The notes under the pieces are model-generated. The model was not told the origin of the DNA. It searched no databases and saw only the letters and a program-made list of their open reading frames with translations. A program made the position numbers and the translations under genes. A stretch of 18,271 nucleotides of DNA from DATKFM01 sp035544395 (GTDB lineage: Bacteria > Pseudomonadota > Alphaproteobacteria > Dongiales > Dongiaceae). Positions 1-7,435 of the stretch are shown here, one piece after another. Each line of letters opens with the position of its first letter. The first letter of the stretch is position 1. The stretch is taken from contig DATKFM010000025.1 of the NCBI GenBank assembly GCA_035544395.1, forward strand, positions 1 to 18,271, in the 5' to 3' direction.

Positions 1-1
1 C

Positions 2-838
2 TCCTGGGCCTGGATCGGCGTTGCCCCGTTCTTTGTCTTTGCTCTCCTGTTCCTGATCTTGCCGACCGGATTTCTGTTCGTCGGCAGCTTCCAGGATGCC
101 GACGGCAGTTTCACGCTGAACAATCTGATCAACCTGACCCAGCCGCTGATCCTCAACGCCTATTGGATCAGCATCAAGGTCAGCGTCATCTCGGCCATCT
201 TCGGCGCCGCCATCGGCTTCTTCCTGTGCTATGCCGCCGTCATGGGCGGCCTGCCGCGCTGGCTGCGATCCATGGTCATGACATTCTCCGGCGTGGCGTC
301 GAACTTCGCCGGCGTGCCGCTGGCCTTCGCCTTCCTCGCGGCCCTTGGCCCCCAGGGCCTGGTGACGAAGCTGTTCATCGACTACTTCGATTTCAGTCTC
401 TACCGGTCGGGCTTCCGCGTCGTCAGCACCTGGGGTTTGATCCTCGCCTATCTCTATTTCCAGATACCCCTGATGGTGCTGATCCTGGCGCCGGCGCTGG
501 ACGGTCTGAAGCGCGAATGGCGCGAGGCTTCGGCGATCCTTGGCGCCAGCAGCTGGCAATATTGGCGCTACGTGGCGCTGCCGGTGCTGTGGCCGAGCCT
601 GCTGGGCGCGACGATCCTCTTGTTCGCCAACGCCTTCGGCGCCATTGCCACGGCCTATGCCCTGACCGGCAGCCTGCTGAATCTCGTGACCATCCAGCTC
701 TATGCGCAGATCCGCGGCGACGTGCTGCATGATCAGAATCTTGGCTATGCCCTGGCTTTCGGCATGATCCTGATCACCGGGTTGTCCAACGGCGCCTATA
801 TCTGGCTGCGGGCGCGAAGCGACCGGTGGCTGCGATGA
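2..838 (+). CDS. ABC transporter permease, Pot-type (5' end outside window)
   Basis: Inner-membrane permease subunit of a binding-protein-dependent ABC importer of the spermidine/putrescine-like class. The reading frame is open from base 2 (visible start SWAWIGVAPFFVF) through the TTG at 59, so TTG is not the real start and the N-terminus lies upstream of the window. About 278 residues are visible, with several hydrophobic segments. The cytoplasmic EAA loop that docks on the ATPase is clear around nt 515-600 (EWREASAILGASSWQYW, then a Pro-rich stretch). Its stop overlaps the next permease start as ATGA, indicating translational coupling. Together with the next two genes it gives perm-perm-ATPase; the binding protein is expected upstream (inference). 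The family call is secure; the substrate is not known. Confidence 0.88.
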   Translation, partial: SWAWIGVAPFFVFALLFLILPTGFLFVGSFQDADGSFTLNNLINLTQPLILNAYWISIKVSVISAIFGAAIGFFLCYAAVMGGLPRWLRSMVMTFSGVASNFAGVPLAFAFLAALGPQGLVTKLFIDYFDFSLYRSGFRVVSTWGLILAYLYFQIPLMVLILAPALDGLKREWREASAILGASSWQYWRYVALPVLWPSLLGATILLFANAFGAIATAYALTGSLLNLVTIQLYAQIRGDVLHDQNLGYALAFGMILITGLSNGAYIWLRARSDRWLR

Positions 839-1623
839 AAACCTCCAAGCTCGGCCCGTGGGTCGCGATCATCATCGGCATGCTCTATTTCATCGTGCCG
901 CTGATCGCCACATTCGAATTCTCGATGCGCATGCGCAAGGGCGAGTACAGCCTCGACGCCTACGGCGTCGTCCTCGGCGATCCGCGCTTCCAGGCGAGTT
1001 TCCTCTATTCAACGGGACAGGCGCTGGCGACAATTCTTGTCGGCGTGCTGCTTGTCGTGCCGACATCGTACTGGATCCAGCTCCGGCTGCCCCGGCTGCG
1101 CGGCATCGTCGAGTTTCTCACCCTGCTGCCGCTGGTGATACCGGCGATCTGTCTCGTGTTCGGATATCTGCGCCTCTATAACAGCTCGTCCTGGCTGCCG
1201 ATGACCGGCAGCGACCGGACGACCGATATCCTGCTGATGTTCAGCTATGTTGCGCTCGCTCTGCCATACATGTATCGCGCCGTCGATACCGGCATGCGGG
1301 CGATCGATGTGCGGACCCTGACGGAAGCGGCGGAAAGTCTGGGCGCGAAGTGGCCCACGATCCTCTTCCGGGTGATCTTCCCCAATGTGCGTATCGCCAT
1401 TCTCAGTGGCGCATTTCTCACCTTCGCCACGGTCATTGGCGAATTCACCATGGCGAGCCTGCTCGACCGGCCGGCCTTCGGGCCCTATCTGCAGCTCATC
1501 GGCGCCAACCGCGCCTATGAGCCCGCAGCGCTGGCCATCATGGCCTTCGCCATCACCTGGGCCTGTATGGGCGTGATTCAACTCTTCGGACGCAGCGCGC
1601 AAGGCGCCGCGCTAAAGCTGTAG
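835..1623 (+). CDS. ABC transporter permease, Pot-type
   Basis: Second inner-membrane permease of the first Pot-type importer, 262 residues, the usual size of a PotC-like subunit. Hydrophobic helices are seen near residues 8-26, 62-80, 93-112, 132-150, 185-205 and 230-255. The EAA coupling loop is at about 164-190 (EAAESLGAKWPTILFRV, then FPNVR). The ATG at 835 is preferred over the in-frame GTG at 826 because it overlaps the upstream stop as ATGA, the standard coupling arrangement for partner permeases. The ATPase follows after 17 bases. It should form a heterodimeric channel with the upstream permease. The solute cannot be told from the permease sequence alone. Confidence 0.9.
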   Translation: MKTSKLGPWVAIIIGMLYFIVPLIATFEFSMRMRKGEYSLDAYGVVLGDPRFQASFLYSTGQALATILVGVLLVVPTSYWIQLRLPRLRGIVEFLTLLPLVIPAICLVFGYLRLYNSSSWLPMTGSDRTTDILLMFSYVALALPYMYRAVDTGMRAIDVRTLTEAAESLGAKWPTILFRVIFPNVRIAILSGAFLTFATVIGEFTMASLLDRPAFGPYLQLIGANRAYEPAALAIMAFAITWACMGVIQLFGRSAQGAALKL

Positions 1624-1640
1624 GGGCGCGGGAAACAAAC

Positions 1641-2714
1641 ATGTCCTTCCTCAAGATCGAGAATCTCCGCAAGTCCTTCGGCGCCAACCAGGTGGTGGAG
1701 CATTTCGATCTCAGCGTGGCGCGCGGCGAGTTCGTCTCTTTCCTCGGGCCCAGCGGCTGCGGCAAGACCACGACCTTGCGCATGGTCGCCGGCTTCGAGA
1801 CGCCGACGTCGGGCAGCATCAAGATCGACGGCCAGGAAGTCACCCATCTGCGGCCGAACCAGCGCAAGGTCGGCATGGTGTTCCAGTCCTATGCGCTGTT
1901 TCCCAATATGACGGTGGCGCAGAACGTCGCCTTCGGCCTGAAAGTGGCCAACCGGCCGGCGGCGGAGGTCAGCGCGCGGGTCGAGGAGATGCTGAAACTG
2001 ATCAAGCTGCCGCATCTGGGCGGGCGCTATCCGTTCCAGCTCTCCGGCGGCCAGCAGCAGCGCGTCGCGCTGGCGCGCGCACTGGCGATCAAGCCGCAGG
2101 TCCTGTTGCTGGACGAGCCGCTGTCGGCGCTGGACGCCAAGATCCGCGTCTCCCTGCGCGAGGAAATCCGCGCCGTGCAGCGCCAGCTCGGCATCACCAC
2201 CGTCTACGTGACTCACGATCAGGAAGAGGCGCTGTCGATGTCCGACCGCATCGTGGTGATGAACGAGGGCCGGGTCGAGCAGATCGGCCAGCCCTTTGAG
2301 ATCTACAATCAGCCGCGCACGCGCTTTGTTGCGTCCTTTGTCGGCACGCTGAACATCCTCCGTGGCAAAGTCATCGACGCCGCCGGTGGGCGCATCGAAG
2401 TCGACGGGCAGGAAATCATCGCCGCGCGCGGCATTCCCGACGGCCGCGCCGGCGAGATCCGCTCGGTGGCGCTGCGGCCGGAGGCGGTGTCGCTGGAGGA
2501 TCGCGGCAACGGCGCCAACCGGCTGCACGGCTCGATCGAGGAAGTCAGCTTCCTGGGTTCGGTGGTCCGCATCCGCGTGCGCTTCAAGGACAACGCCGTC
2601 TCGCTCGATACCTTCAACAATCCGGGCGTGGCGCCGCCTCAGCGCGGCCAGCCGGCCGATGTAACCTTCGCCCGCGAGGATCTGCTGGTCCTGAGCGGGC
2701 CGGAGCCGTCCTAG
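1641..2714 (+). CDS. ABC transporter ATP-binding protein, PotA-like
   Basis: Cytoplasmic ATPase that powers the first importer, 357 residues, typical of PotA/MalK-type subunits with a C-terminal regulatory domain. Visible motifs are Walker A GPSGCGKTT (residues 36-44), Q-loop Gln82, signature LSGGQ (134-138), Walker B VLLLDE (154-159), D-loop SALD, and H-loop His192 in THDQEE. Residues from about 280 on fit a TOBE domain. All catalytic residues are present, so it should be active. It lies 17 bases after the second permease, on the same transcript. A long open frame on the opposite strand is a shadow of this gene's codon bias. I see no convincing terminator after the stop. Confidence 0.93.
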   Translation: MSFLKIENLRKSFGANQVVEHFDLSVARGEFVSFLGPSGCGKTTTLRMVAGFETPTSGSIKIDGQEVTHLRPNQRKVGMVFQSYALFPNMTVAQNVAFGLKVANRPAAEVSARVEEMLKLIKLPHLGGRYPFQLSGGQQQRVALARALAIKPQVLLLDEPLSALDAKIRVSLREEIRAVQRQLGITTVYVTHDQEEALSMSDRIVVMNEGRVEQIGQPFEIYNQPRTRFVASFVGTLNILRGKVIDAAGGRIEVDGQEIIAARGIPDGRAGEIRSVALRPEAVSLEDRGNGANRLHGSIEEVSFLGSVVRIRVRFKDNAVSLDTFNNPGVAPPQRGQPADVTFAREDLLVLSGPEPS

Positions 2715-2818
2715 GGGCAACTTCTAAGCGGCGGAAGATACCGCGTAATGCCTTGAAAAGATGGCGGCCGCGCGGAATTTCAAATCCGGTTTAAGTTTGG
2801 TCCCGCCCAATGCCGATT

Positions 2819-2856
2819 TCCGGTCCTAGGTACCGGACGGATACCGGCAATATTGC
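2819..2856. promoter_or_regulatory. Pair of short inverted repeats, possible operator
   Basis: TCCGGT and ACCGGA (2819-2824 and 2832-2837) form 6-base arms around a 7-base centre. Ten bases further on is the perfect palindrome GCAATATTGC (2847-2856). The two centres are about 23-24 bases apart, close to two helical turns, and lie upstream of the candidate promoter at 2928-2955. Such short palindromes are expected by chance several times in 18 kb, so this is only a candidate binding site. Confidence 0.2.
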
Positions 2857-2927
2857 GGCTTGGCTGGTATTTCCAGGGAGCGGAAAGCCAGGGCATGCGC
2901 ACCGGCTGTCAGGCGTCAAATCAGGGG

Positions 2928-2955
2928 TTGGAGGCCCTTGGCGGTCGGTTATATT
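2928..2955 (+). promoter_or_regulatory. Candidate sigma-70 promoter for the second ABC operon
   Basis: TTGGAG (2928-2933) and TATATT (2950-2955) are separated by 16 bases. They match 4 of 6 and 5 of 6 consensus positions. The site is about 155 bases upstream of the binding-protein start, in an intergenic region where a promoter is expected. It is called by eye only. Confidence 0.35.
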
Positions 2956-3111
2956 CTGGCCCGGCGGGGCTGGGCCAAGGGCGTGGAATTCGGACGGTTT
3001 GCCGGCGTCTGTAACACAGATGTAGCGGAATCGACGTACACGCCTTTATCATTCAACTCCACATTCAGTTCACCCCTCATCACACCAAGGTTACAACCAG
3101 GGAGCTAAACA

Positions 3112-4287
3112 ATGGCCAACAAGACCAAGGCACAACTTGAGACGGAGGCAACGCTGCTGGCGGCGCGCAATTTCTCGCGGCGCGTCATGCTGAAGCGTTC
3201 CGCCGCCGCCGGCGCCGTACTGGCCGCCGGTCCATGGATCGTGAAAGATGCATTTTCTTCCTCGGGCGAGCTCAACATCCTCAACTGGTCGGACGAGCTG
3301 CCGGATCCCGTGTTGCCGAACTTCGAAAAGGCGACGGGCATCAAGGTCAACCCGACGCCGTTCTCGCAGAATGAAGAGCAGATCAACAAGCTGCAAGCGA
3401 CCGGCGGCGAAGGCTTCGACCTCTGCCAGCCGACGCGCGATCGCGCGCCGCAGTTCAAGGACCTCGGCGTGCTCGCGCCGTTCGACACCAACAAGCTGGC
3501 CAACAGCAAGAACCTGATCCCGTCCATGCTCGAAGGCTCGTCTTCAGTGTGGACCTGGGACGGCGGCCTGTATCACCTGCCGCATTGCTGGGGCAGCGAG
3601 GCGATCTCCTGGCGCACCGATCAGACGACGCTCGAGTACAAGACGTTGTCCTATGGCACGCTCTGGAGCGATGAATACAAGGGCAAGGTGCAGGGCCGGC
3701 CGCATTCGCTGCTACTGGGCATCGGTCTGTGGCTGGACCACAGCGGCAAGCTGCCGTCGAACCGCATGGCCGACGCCTTCAAGGACGAAGAGACCTTCAA
3801 GAAGATCTACGACCAGATCCTGCCGATCGCGATCGAGCACAAGCCGTGGATCAAGCAGTTCTGGGACAGCGCCGACAACACCAAGTCCGGCCTGCTCGAG
3901 AACGGAGTGACGATCGGCCAGACCTGGGACGGTCCGGTGCTGTCGCTGAAGAAGGACGGCAAGCCGGTCAGCTACATGGCGCCGCAGGAAGGCGCGATCA
4001 CCTGGCTCGACGGCTGGGCGATGCCGTCGGCGGCGAAGAACCAGGAACAGGCTTATGAGTTCCTGAACTTCCTGATGACGCCGGAAGCCAGCGCGGCGGT
4101 AGCCGAAGGTTCCGGCTACAATGCGGTGGTGACGGGCGCCGACGCGCTGTTGTCGGATCAGGCGAAGAAGAACTTCGCCGAGGCCTATCCGGAAGATGCG
4201 CTGCAGAAGCTGTGGCACCGCATCCCCGAGCCGTCATGGTTCGGCGAGATCCGGACGCAGTACGCCGACAAGTTCAAGTCCGCCTAG
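3112..4287 (+). CDS. Extracellular solute-binding protein, PotD/PotF-like, Tat-exported
   Basis: Periplasmic binding protein that captures the solute for the second importer, 391 residues. The N-terminus carries a twin-arginine signal: SRRVMLK at residues 22-28, then a hydrophobic Ala-rich stretch to about 43. The mature part opens with GELNILNWSDELPD and FEKATGIKV, the hallmark start of spermidine/putrescine-binding proteins. Compared from memory with E. coli PotD, the tryptophans and acidic residue that cage the amine seem kept (Trp272, Trp298, Asp300, probably Asp255). The Ser/Tyr pair in PotD's PSTYY segment is replaced by PTRDR here (107-111). An amine or cationic ligand is likely, but probably not plain spermidine (inference). 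Its start has a good AGGGAG site, and a terminator follows, so it is probably made in excess over the membrane subunits. Confidence 0.92.
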   Translation: MANKTKAQLETEATLLAARNFSRRVMLKRSAAAGAVLAAGPWIVKDAFSSSGELNILNWSDELPDPVLPNFEKATGIKVNPTPFSQNEEQINKLQATGGEGFDLCQPTRDRAPQFKDLGVLAPFDTNKLANSKNLIPSMLEGSSSVWTWDGGLYHLPHCWGSEAISWRTDQTTLEYKTLSYGTLWSDEYKGKVQGRPHSLLLGIGLWLDHSGKLPSNRMADAFKDEETFKKIYDQILPIAIEHKPWIKQFWDSADNTKSGLLENGVTIGQTWDGPVLSLKKDGKPVSYMAPQEGAITWLDGWAMPSAAKNQEQAYEFLNFLMTPEASAAVAEGSGYNAVVTGADALLSDQAKKNFAEAYPEDALQKLWHRIPEPSWFGEIRTQYADKFKSA

Positions 4288-4317
4288 GCGGTTCACGGCA
4301 AAGCCTGAAATTGCAAG

Positions 4318-4353
4318 CATCCCGGCTCGGTCGAGCCGGGATGTCTTGTTTTT
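4318..4353 (+). terminator. Intrinsic terminator or attenuator after the binding-protein gene
   Basis: A perfect 11-base-pair stem, CATCCCGGCTC (4318-4328) pairing with GAGCCGGGATG (4333-4343), closes a 4-base loop GGTC. A T-rich tract, TCTTGTTTTT (4344-4353), follows. This is a textbook Rho-independent terminator, 30 bases past the stop. Because the ATPase, permeases and RidA gene follow on the same strand, it probably acts as a partial terminator giving more binding-protein mRNA than transporter mRNA. Confidence 0.9.
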
Positions 4354-4391
4354 AGCATCAGGCGACGATAAGAAATTGCCATAAGAAGAAA

Positions 4392-4407
4392 CTTCCGGGA
4401 ACGGAAG
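4392..4407 (+). other. Small hairpin in the ATPase leader
   Basis: CTTCCG (4392-4397) and CGGAAG (4402-4407) form a 6-base-pair stem with loop GGAA, 34 bases before the ATPase start codon at 4441. It could be a short regulatory or 5'-stabilising hairpin. It is short enough to be chance. Confidence 0.25.
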
Positions 4408-4440
4408 CGCGACAGAACAAGGGCAGGCTGGGGTCAGGGC

Positions 4441-5526
4441 ATGAGCGCCGACGTCGAACTCGACGGAGTCACGATCCGTTTCGGCGATTTTACCGCCGTT
4501 CAATCCGCAACGCTGCGCATCAACAACGGGGAATTCTTCAGCTTCCTCGGCCCTTCGGGCTGCGGCAAGACGACGATCCTGCGCACGGTGTCGGGCTTCC
4601 TCGAGCCCTCGGAAGGCAAGGTGCGCATCGGCGGCAAGGACATGGCCGGTTTCGGACCGAACAAACGGCCGACGGCGCTGATCTTCCAGAACCTGGCGCT
4701 GTTCCCCCTGATGACCGTCACCGACAACATCACCTATGGCCTGCGCGTGCGCGGCGCCTCGCGTGACGAGCGGGACAAGAGGGCGGACGAGCTGTTGTCG
4801 CTGATCGCGCTGCGCGGCCAGGGCAAAAAGATGGTCAACGAGCTTTCGGGCGGACAGAAGCAGCGTGTCGCCATCGCCCGCGCGCTCGCCGTGGAACCGC
4901 AAGTGCTGCTGCTGGACGAACCGCTCTCGGCGCTTGATCTCAAGTTGCGCCAGCATATGCGCAACGAACTGCGCAACATCCAGCAGCGTGTCGGCATCAC
5001 CTTCATCTACATCACCCACGATCAGGGCGAGGCGCTGACCATGTCGGACCGCATCGCCGTGATGAATGCCGGCGTCATCGAGCAGGTCGGCGACGGCAAG
5101 ACGATCTATGACCGGCCGGCGACGGCGTTCGTTGCCTCTTTCGTCGGCGAGAACAATCCGTTCCCCGGCAAAGTGCTGCGCGCCGACAACGGCACCGCCA
5201 TTGTCGAGACGGCATTCGGCGCGCTGCGGGGCAAGAATGCCGGTGGCCTGAAGCCCGGCGACAACGCCATCCTGTTCGTGCGCCCGGAGTCGCTGCGGCT
5301 GGGGCAGGGCGGCGCCGATACCACGTTCGCCTCGAGCGTTCTCAATGTCGCCTTCGAGGGCAATGCCAGCCACATCTTCCTGAAGGGCCCCGGGAAGAAA
5401 GACATCACACTCACAGTCGGTCGCCACGACGGTGCAGCCATTCCCGAACAGGGATCGGCGGCGGCGGTCAGCTACGATCCGGATCTAGCCCTGGTGCTGC
5501 CGGAAGGAAAGCTGGCCAGTGAGTAG
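4441..5526 (+). CDS. ABC transporter ATP-binding protein, PotA-like
   Basis: Cytoplasmic ATPase of the second Pot-type importer, 361 residues. Motifs are Walker A GPSGCGKTT (37-45), Q-loop Gln83, signature LSGGQ (135-139), Walker B VLLLDE (155-160), SALD, and H-loop His193 in THDQGE. A C-terminal TOBE-like region runs from about 285 to 355. The ATG at 4441 is preceded by a close AGGG and is the first Met of the conserved fold. The 3' end overlaps the next permease by 8 bases, so translation is coupled. Although of the same family as the ATPase at 1641-2714, it is clearly diverged from it, so this is not a recent local duplication. Confidence 0.93.
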   Translation: MSADVELDGVTIRFGDFTAVQSATLRINNGEFFSFLGPSGCGKTTILRTVSGFLEPSEGKVRIGGKDMAGFGPNKRPTALIFQNLALFPLMTVTDNITYGLRVRGASRDERDKRADELLSLIALRGQGKKMVNELSGGQKQRVAIARALAVEPQVLLLDEPLSALDLKLRQHMRNELRNIQQRVGITFIYITHDQGEALTMSDRIAVMNAGVIEQVGDGKTIYDRPATAFVASFVGENNPFPGKVLRADNGTAIVETAFGALRGKNAGGLKPGDNAILFVRPESLRLGQGGADTTFASSVLNVAFEGNASHIFLKGPGKKDITLTVGRHDGAAIPEQGSAAAVSYDPDLALVLPEGKLASE

Positions 5527-6520
5527 GTTCTTCATCTTCCTGATCCCGGTGGTGGTCATCGCCGTCTTCTGGGTGATGTCCCGCTACGAGGCGAAGGGAC
5601 GCCATGATCCTACGCGCAAGAGTTTCCTCGAACGGAACGGCACCGTGCTGGGGATCGTGTTCATCGGGCTGGTGGCGTTCTGGACGCTGTTCCTGGTGGC
5701 GCTGCCCTATCTCTATATGGTGCAGGAGAGCTTCCATCCGAAGCTGCCGCCGCTGAAGCGGGGCGGTCCGGACGATTTCCTGACGCTGGAGCAATACCGG
5801 TCGTTCTTCGTCGAGCCATCGAGCGGCGACTGGAACACCAACCATATGTCGGCGTTCGTATTCTCCATCCTGGCGTCGGTCGGGGTGACGGCACTGAACT
5901 TCGCCATCTGCTATCCGCTGGCCTACTACATGGCGCAGGCCGGCACGGCGCAGAAGGTGCGCCTGCTGATGCTCGGGCTGATCGTGCCCTATTGGGTGAA
6001 CGAGATCCTGCGCGCCTTCTCGCTGCGGCTGCTGCTGGCGTCAAAAGGCCTGATCAACCAGGCGATCATGGCGCTGGGCATTTCCGATACGCCGATCGAT
6101 TTCCTAGGCACCGACACCGGCCTCTATGTCGGCCTGTCCTACGCCTATCTGCTGGTCATGATCTTCCCGCTCTACAACGCAATCGAGAGCCTGGACAAGA
6201 ATCAGATCGAGGCGGCGCGGGATCTGGGCGCGCCCTGGTGGCGCATCCACAAGGAAGTGGTGATGCCCTATGCGAAGCCGGGCATCGCCTCGGGCTGTAC
6301 CATGGTGTTCATGCTGTCGGCGGGATCGCTGGCGGCGCCGCTGTTCCTCGGCGGGCCGAACACCCTGTGGTTCACCGCCATCGTCTATGACTTTTTCTTC
6401 CAGGCCTTCAACTGGCCGCGCGGCGCCGCCTATGCCTTCATACTGCTGGCGGCCTGCATCTTCTTCGTCATGGCGATGCTGCGTCTCTTCAAGGTCAGCC
6501 TGGGAGAGACGATCAGATGA
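5519..6520 (+). CDS. ABC transporter permease, PotB-like
   Basis: Inner-membrane permease of the second importer. It starts at GTG 5519 inside the end of the ATPase gene (8-base overlap) and ends in an ATGA overlap with its partner. At 333 residues it is longer than PotB (about 275). An additional hydrophobic segment at residues 3-20 and a charged stretch (about 21-40) precede the helix at 43-64 that normally begins the family, so an extra N-terminal membrane helix is likely. The EAA loop is at about 231-256 (EAARDLGAPWWRIHKEV, then MPYAKPG). Other hydrophobic segments occur near 113-138, 147-170, 203-222, 258-280 and 300-322. Substrate is unknown. Confidence 0.9.
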   Translation: MSRFFIFLIPVVVIAVFWVMSRYEAKGRHDPTRKSFLERNGTVLGIVFIGLVAFWTLFLVALPYLYMVQESFHPKLPPLKRGGPDDFLTLEQYRSFFVEPSSGDWNTNHMSAFVFSILASVGVTALNFAICYPLAYYMAQAGTAQKVRLLMLGLIVPYWVNEILRAFSLRLLLASKGLINQAIMALGISDTPIDFLGTDTGLYVGLSYAYLLVMIFPLYNAIESLDKNQIEAARDLGAPWWRIHKEVVMPYAKPGIASGCTMVFMLSAGSLAAPLFLGGPNTLWFTAIVYDFFFQAFNWPRGAAYAFILLAACIFFVMAMLRLFKVSLGETIR

Positions 6521-7413
6521 GTTCGAAATTCGTCATGAAGGGGATGATCGGCTTCTACGTCTTTCTCTTCTTCGCCTATCTGTTCGGGCCGTTGCTGGTG
6601 ATGAGCATTACCGCTTTCAACACGCCGAACTATCCGCAAGCCTATCCTTTCGAAGCTTTCACCTTCGACTGGTTCGTCAAGCTGTGGAACCACCGGGCGA
6701 TGATGGAAGGGCTGCACAATTCGATCATCATCGGCGTCGGCGTGGTGGCAGTGTCAGTGCCGATCGGGCTCGCCGCGTCGATCGTGATGAACCAGATCTA
6801 TCACCGCGCGCGGGGGCTCTACTACCTGGTGACCGTGTCGCCGGTGCTGACGCCCGGCGTCATCATCGGCATCTCCACGGTGATTTTCTGGAAGGACATG
6901 ATGGGTCTGACCGACGTCACCAAGGGCCTGTTCTACAAAGGCATCGTCCTCACCATCCTCGGTCAGTCGAGCTTCATCGCCGCCTATTGCCTGCTGATCA
7001 TCATGGCACGGCTGCAGCGCTTCGACCGGGCGCAGGAGGAGGCGGCGCTGGATCTGGGCGCCAGCTATCCCCAGGTGTTCTGGCATATCCTGCTCCCGTT
7101 CCTGAAGCCGGCGCTGATCTCGGCCGCCGTCATCGCCTTCCTGTCCTCCTTCGAGAACTACAACACCACGACCTTCGCCATCCTGGCGGACAAGACGCTG
7201 GTGACCGTGCTGGCGGGCGAAGTGCGGCAAGGCACGACGCCGGCGCTGTCGGCCCTGGCAGTCATCATCATCGGTTTCACACTGGTCGGCGCCATCATCT
7301 ACGAGATCATGCGCCGCCGCGAAGAGCGTGTGGCCGCAGACCGTGCCCGAGCCGCGCGGGAAGCCGAGCGGCAGGATCTCGGCGCCGGCGCACTGGCGGT
7401 CCAGGCCGCGTAG
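6517..7413 (+). CDS. ABC transporter permease, PotC-like
   Basis: Partner inner-membrane permease of the second importer, 298 residues. Its start overlaps the upstream stop as ATGA. Hydrophobic segments lie near residues 10-32, 68-92, 102-124, 142-163, 198-215 and 245-268. The EAA loop is at about 175-200 (EEAALDLGASYPQVFWH, then LPFLKP). The C-terminus carries an extra charged tail of some 30 residues (MRRREERVAADRARAAREAE) that looks cytoplasmic and possibly helical. The RidA-family gene begins 22 bases after the stop, so it is very probably on the same transcript. Confidence 0.9.
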   Translation: MSSKFVMKGMIGFYVFLFFAYLFGPLLVMSITAFNTPNYPQAYPFEAFTFDWFVKLWNHRAMMEGLHNSIIIGVGVVAVSVPIGLAASIVMNQIYHRARGLYYLVTVSPVLTPGVIIGISTVIFWKDMMGLTDVTKGLFYKGIVLTILGQSSFIAAYCLLIIMARLQRFDRAQEEAALDLGASYPQVFWHILLPFLKPALISAAVIAFLSSFENYNTTTFAILADKTLVTVLAGEVRQGTTPALSALAVIIIGFTLVGAIIYEIMRRREERVAADRARAAREAERQDLGAGALAVQAA

Positions 7414-7435
7414 CGTACTTCAGCAGAGGGGCTTC

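Larger units (their letters stand above)
2715..3111. other. Intergenic region between two ABC operons
   Basis: This 397-base stretch separates the first ATPase gene from the binding-protein gene of the second importer. Its base composition is less GC-rich towards the 3' end. Short open frames at 2810-3025 and 2860-3108 have low-complexity, Arg-rich or unconvincing translations and no recognisable domain, so I do not call them genes. It holds a candidate sigma-70 promoter (2928-2955) and two short inverted repeats (2819-2837 and 2847-2856), and ends in the ribosome-binding site AGGGAGC before the ATG at 3112. Transcripts from the candidate promoter would carry a leader of roughly 150 bases. 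Confidence 0.6.

Noticed and set aside
1578..2720. 380-codon open frame on the minus strand
   Set aside because: It lies fully opposite the first ATPase gene, which has all ABC motifs. The translation is Arg/Ala/Asp/His-rich with no domain: a GC-bias shadow.
2810..3108. Two short open frames in the intergenic region
   Set aside because: No recognisable domain, no good ribosome site, Arg/Gly-rich composition, and they would cover the candidate promoter.
4234..5427. 397-codon open frame on the minus strand
   Set aside because: It lies opposite the second ATPase gene and crosses the terminator hairpin; no domain or ribosome site.
7328..7435. Longer N-terminus for the RidA protein
   Set aside because: The extension lies within the permease coding region in another frame. 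The family fold and a clear ribosome site start at 7436.
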